In this document: in pieces, positions 42,590 through 45,559 of the stretch
Layout of the letters: the number at the start of each line of letters is the position of its first letter
How positions within the stretch are numbered: the first letter of the stretch is position 1
Assembly (NCBI RefSeq): GCF_018271995.1
Contig: NZ_JAGUCO010000031.1
Span: forward strand, 1-45,559
DNA length: 45,559 nucleotides
DNA from: Carboxylicivirga linearis
GTDB lineage: Bacteria; Bacteroidota; Bacteroidia; Bacteroidales; Marinilabiliaceae
Reading direction: 5' to 3'
Program-made: the position numbers and the translations under genes
The notes under the pieces: generated by a model
The model's database searches: none
The model's input: only the letters and a program-made list of their open reading frames with translations
Told to the model about the DNA's origin: nothing

Positions 42590-44740
42590 ATGAAACGAAT
42601 TGCATCACTACTGCTGATAGCAAGCATTGGACTTGTGCAGATGGCCAAGGCAGATGAGGGAATGTGGCTACTTCCATTATTAAACAAGCTTAACATGGAA
42701 AAAATGAAAGAGCTTGGCCTTAAATTATCAGCTGAAGATATTTATAGTATTAACAACTCAAGCTTAAAAGATGCCATTGTTATTTTTGGCGGCGGCTGTA
42801 CAGGCGAATTAATTTCGGAAGAAGGCTTAATTCTTACCAACCACCACTGTGGATACGGAAATATACAAGCATTAAGTTCGGTTGAACACAATTACCTTGA
42901 AGATGGTTTCTGGGCAAAATCAAAAGCAGAAGAACTTCCGGCAGAGGGTTTAAAAGTTACTTTCATGAAATACATGGAAGATGTAACTGAAAAAATCAAT
43001 GCTGAATTAACTGATGATATGAGCGAAGCTGATCGTCGCGCAAAAATCAAAGAAGTATCGGGTGAGATTATCAAAAAGGCTACTGAAGGGAACAAATACA
43101 GAGCTATTGTTGAAGACTATTTCGAAGGCAATCAATTCTTTTTAATCGTTTATGAAACCTTCACTGACGTACGTTTTGTAGGTGCTCCTCCATCATCGAT
43201 TGGTAAATTCGGACACGATACTGATAACTGGATGTGGCCTCGTCACACTGGCGACTTCAGCATGTTCCGTGTATACTGCAGCCCTGATGGCAAGCCAGCT
43301 GATTACTCAGAAGATAACGTACCTTACCAGCCAAAGCATCACTTACCTATTTCTTTAAAAGGAGTAGATATGGATGATTTTGCAATGACCATTGGTTTCC
43401 CAGGAAGCACTGAGCGCTATCTTACATCTTGGGGAATTGAAGAGCGAATGGACATCACTAACGAAGCTCGCATTACCCCTCGTGGTATTAAGCAGGACAT
43501 TTGGAGTGAAGACATGGCTGCGAGCGAAAAAGTTCGTATTCAATATGCATCTAAATTCTCAAGAAGTTCAAACTACTGGAAAAACAGTATTGGTATGAAC
43601 CGTGGTCTTGAGAAATTAAATGTATTGGAAAAGAAACGTCAACTGGAGGCTGAATTTTCTGAATGGGTTGCTTCTTCGTCTGAGCGTAAAGCTAAATATG
43701 GAGATGTACTAAATAACCTTGAAAAGGCTTACGAAAATCAAGCACCTTACAAAAAGGCCAGTAGCTATATCATGGAATGTTTAATTAGAGGAACTGAGAT
43801 ATACAGCTTCTCATTAAATGCCCTTGAGCTTCAAAAAGCTTTGGAAGATGAAAATGATGATGCTATTGCAACTGCCATAGAGCATTTGAAAGAAGCTGGA
43901 AAAGCTTTTTATAAAGATTATTATCCAGAAACAGATCGCAAAGTACTAACAGCCTTAACGAAATTGTATTACGAAACCATTGAGAAACGTTTCCATCCTG
44001 ATTTTTATAATACGATCAATAAGAAGTTTAAAGGCGATTACGCGAAATATGCCAATACTATTTTTGCTAAATCAATATTTGCCAACGAAGAGAATTTTAA
44101 TGCCTTTTTAGCAAAACCAAAGCTTAAAACATTAAATAAAGATTTGGCTTTTCAGGCTGGTGATGATATCATTGAAACTTACCGCGAAATTTACGGTCAA
44201 TTACGCGAAAGTGCTACCACCATATCTGAAGCTAATCGTTTGTTTATTGCCGGTTTAATGGAGATGCACCCGGATAAGGTTTACTATCCTGATGCTAACT
44301 TCACTATGCGTTTAAGCTATGGTACAGTAGGCGATTACGAACCTCGCGATGGTGTAAAGTATAAATATTTTACAACTATTGAAGGAGTAATGGAAAAAGA
44401 AGATCCTGATAATTATGAATTTATTGTTCCTCAAAAATTAAAGGATCTTTGGAAAGCAAAAGACTACGGTCAGTATGCCAATGAAGATGGAAGCTTACCG
44501 GTATGTTTTACATCCAACAATGACATTACCGGTGGTAACAGTGGTAGTCCGGTGATTAATGCCAACGGCGAACTATTTGGTTTAGCTTTTGATGGCAACT
44601 GGGAAGCCATGAGTGGTGACATTGCTTTTGAAACAGAACTTCAGAAATGTATTAATGTCGACATTCGATATGTTCTTTTCATCATTGACAAATATGCAGG
44701 TGCTACTAACCTGATTGATGAAATGACATTAGTAAAATAA
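42590..44740 (+). CDS. dpp7: S46 family dipeptidyl-peptidase, DPP7 type
   Basis: The signal peptide is MKRIASLLLIASIGLVQMAKA. The protein has the S46 serine-peptidase layout with His86 (TNHHCGYGN), Asp222 (RHTGDFSMF) and Ser651 (GGNSGSPV) as the expected triad. These enzymes remove dipeptides from oligopeptide N-termini in the periplasm and feed amino acid catabolism. The residue 18 after the catalytic Ser decides specificity in the family: Arg in DPP11 (acidic P1), Gly in DPP7 (hydrophobic P1). Here it is Gly669 (AFDGNWEAMSG), so DPP7-type specificity is predicted. The 716-residue length is typical. It is a single gene with its own promoter and terminator. Confidence 0.93.
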   Translation: MKRIASLLLIASIGLVQMAKADEGMWLLPLLNKLNMEKMKELGLKLSAEDIYSINNSSLKDAIVIFGGGCTGELISEEGLILTNHHCGYGNIQALSSVEHNYLEDGFWAKSKAEELPAEGLKVTFMKYMEDVTEKINAELTDDMSEADRRAKIKEVSGEIIKKATEGNKYRAIVEDYFEGNQFFLIVYETFTDVRFVGAPPSSIGKFGHDTDNWMWPRHTGDFSMFRVYCSPDGKPADYSEDNVPYQPKHHLPISLKGVDMDDFAMTIGFPGSTERYLTSWGIEERMDITNEARITPRGIKQDIWSEDMAASEKVRIQYASKFSRSSNYWKNSIGMNRGLEKLNVLEKKRQLEAEFSEWVASSSERKAKYGDVLNNLEKAYENQAPYKKASSYIMECLIRGTEIYSFSLNALELQKALEDENDDAIATAIEHLKEAGKAFYKDYYPETDRKVLTALTKLYYETIEKRFHPDFYNTINKKFKGDYAKYANTIFAKSIFANEENFNAFLAKPKLKTLNKDLAFQAGDDIIETYREIYGQLRESATTISEANRLFIAGLMEMHPDKVYYPDANFTMRLSYGTVGDYEPRDGVKYKYFTTIEGVMEKEDPDNYEFIVPQKLKDLWKAKDYGQYANEDGSLPVCFTSNNDITGGNSGSPVINANGELFGLAFDGNWEAMSGDIAFETELQKCINVDIRYVLFIIDKYAGATNLIDEMTLVK

Positions 44741-44763
44741 TAGTTCAAAAACAATATTCAGAA

Positions 44764-44791
44764 AAGTCGGCTATCTCAGCCGGCTTTTTTT
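44764..44791 (+). terminator. Rho-independent terminator of the S46 gene
   Basis: AAGTCGGCT (44764-44772) pairs with AGCCGGCTT (44778-44786; one G-U) over a 5-nt loop, and runs into a T7 tract. It is 23 bp after the stop. Confidence 0.9.
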
Positions 44792-44840
44792 GTTTAGTCG
44801 AGCCAATGCTGTAGTTTTACACTGCAATTGAATTTACAGT

Positions 44841-45464
44841 ATGGCCAAAAATAAATACTACGTAGTTTGGAAAGGTGCTAAGCCGGGCATTTATCATTCA
44901 TGGGCCGAATGTCAGGCTCAGATAAAAGGATTTGCAGGGGCTCAATACAAAGGATTTGAATCTGAGACGGAAGCTAAAAAAGCATTTAAAAGCTCACCTT
45001 ATGCATATATTGGTCAGGCTGGCAAATCTAAGCCTTCGCCCAAATTCAATTCAAAGAGTAATATTATCACCCCCAGCATATCTGTTGATGCAGCCTGCAG
45101 TGGAAATCCCGGCGTAATGGAATACCAGGGAGTAAACACTCAAACCGGCGAACAGCTTTTTCATATGAAGTACCCCATTGGCACCAACAACATAGGCGAA
45201 TTTTTGGCTTTGGTGCATGGTTTATCGTACCTAAAAAAACACAACTTGCCCATACCTCTCTACACCGACTCGAAGATTGCGATGGGATGGGTTAAGAAAA
45301 AAGAATGTAAATCAAAACTTGACGAAACGCCCAAGACGAAAGAGTTATTTGATTTTGTGAGGCGAGCAGAGCAATGGTTAAAAAGTAACACCTACTCAAC
45401 TCAAATTTTAAAATGGGACACCAAAAACTGGGGTGAGATTCCTGCTGACTTCGGGCGTAAATAA
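44841..45464 (+). CDS. rnhA: Ribonuclease HI with N-terminal viroplasmin (hybrid-binding) domain
   Basis: Residues 1-~55 are the caulimovirus viroplasmin/hybrid-binding domain (KYYVVWKGAKPGIYHSWAEC, then GFESETEAKKAF) that clamps RNA/DNA hybrids. Residues ~78-207 form the RNase H fold with all four acidic residues: Asp83 (SVDAACSGNPG), Glu120 (GEFLAL), Asp143 (YTDSKIA) and Asp203 (PADFGRK). The enzyme cuts the RNA strand of RNA/DNA hybrids in the cytoplasm. This two-domain form is usual in Bacteroidota. The gene appears monocistronic. Confidence 0.92.
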   Translation: MAKNKYYVVWKGAKPGIYHSWAECQAQIKGFAGAQYKGFESETEAKKAFKSSPYAYIGQAGKSKPSPKFNSKSNIITPSISVDAACSGNPGVMEYQGVNTQTGEQLFHMKYPIGTNNIGEFLALVHGLSYLKKHNLPIPLYTDSKIAMGWVKKKECKSKLDETPKTKELFDFVRRAEQWLKSNTYSTQILKWDTKNWGEIPADFGRK

Positions 45465-45470
45465 ATTAAC

Positions 45471-45499
45471 CTGAGTTCGATTTAAATTTTAAAACTCAG
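45471..45499 (+). terminator. Weak hairpin after the RNase H gene
   Basis: CTGAGTT (45471-45477) and AACTCAG (45493-45499) form a 7-bp stem with a 15-nt AT-rich loop, 7 bp after the stop. There is no T-run, so termination here is uncertain. Confidence 0.35.
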
Positions 45500-45559
45500 A
45501 TTGAAATAAAGAACTGATTTACAATGAATAATTTTAGAGTAATAGTGAACTATTGCGAT

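Overview
The window reads as a chromosomal segment of an AT-rich Bacteroidota bacterium, most likely a marine or gliding Bacteroidales/Marinilabiliales-type relative. The phylum call rests on three secreted proteins with type IX secretion (T9SS) C-terminal sorting domains, a GldH gliding lipoprotein, an S46 dipeptidyl-peptidase, an Mrp of the Bacteroidota type, a PSP1-gldH-trmB operon, and promoter -7 elements of the TAnnTTTG type. The order-level placement is inference.

Layout. 1-2362: tail of an unidentified gene, then an amino-acid permease fused to EIIA-like and RCK_C-like regulatory domains. 2438-7784 (minus): an FAD oxidoreductase, a DUF4242/cyclase-like/AraC fusion regulator, an NTF2-cupin exported protein and a TPR-NTF2 exported protein. 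8178-10151: a MORN-like exported protein, a decayed ~42-bp-period repeat tract built on GTAAAAGTTTTAC palindromes (9123-9345), and an unknown helical protein. 10592-13319: the most unusual part, four small AT-rich same-strand genes separated by GC-richer repeats. Each of the first three gene units is bounded by its own private inverted termini (GTT.../...AAC), while the repeat cores are shared. This is the organisation of an integron gene-cassette array (attC-like sites), and no integrase is present in the window.

13478-17592: PQQ-type beta-propeller, DUF6843-like protein, a lone MotA/TolQ/ExbB-like membrane protein divergent from a membrane-anchored LytTR regulator, and tRNA-Arg(CCG). 17865-32264 (minus): two overlapping TPR genes (one an AraC-type membrane regulator), then three T9SS cargo proteins including a 2,422-residue subtilisin-like protease. 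The TPR proteins may control the exported proteins; that is inferred from position only.

32550-33908: Mrp and Nfu, iron-sulfur cluster handling. 34081-35631: soluble hybrid-less PAS histidine kinase. 35623-39604 (minus): tightly overlapping operon holB - PSP1(RicT-like) - gldH - trmB - alkyltransferase-like protein. 39820-45464 (plus): radical SAM protein and MurG-like glycosyltransferase as a pair, a small membrane protein, S46 dipeptidyl-peptidase of the DPP7 specificity type, and RNase HI with an N-terminal viroplasmin domain. Several strong hairpins mark transcript ends. All assignments come from reading the sequence; no database search was run.
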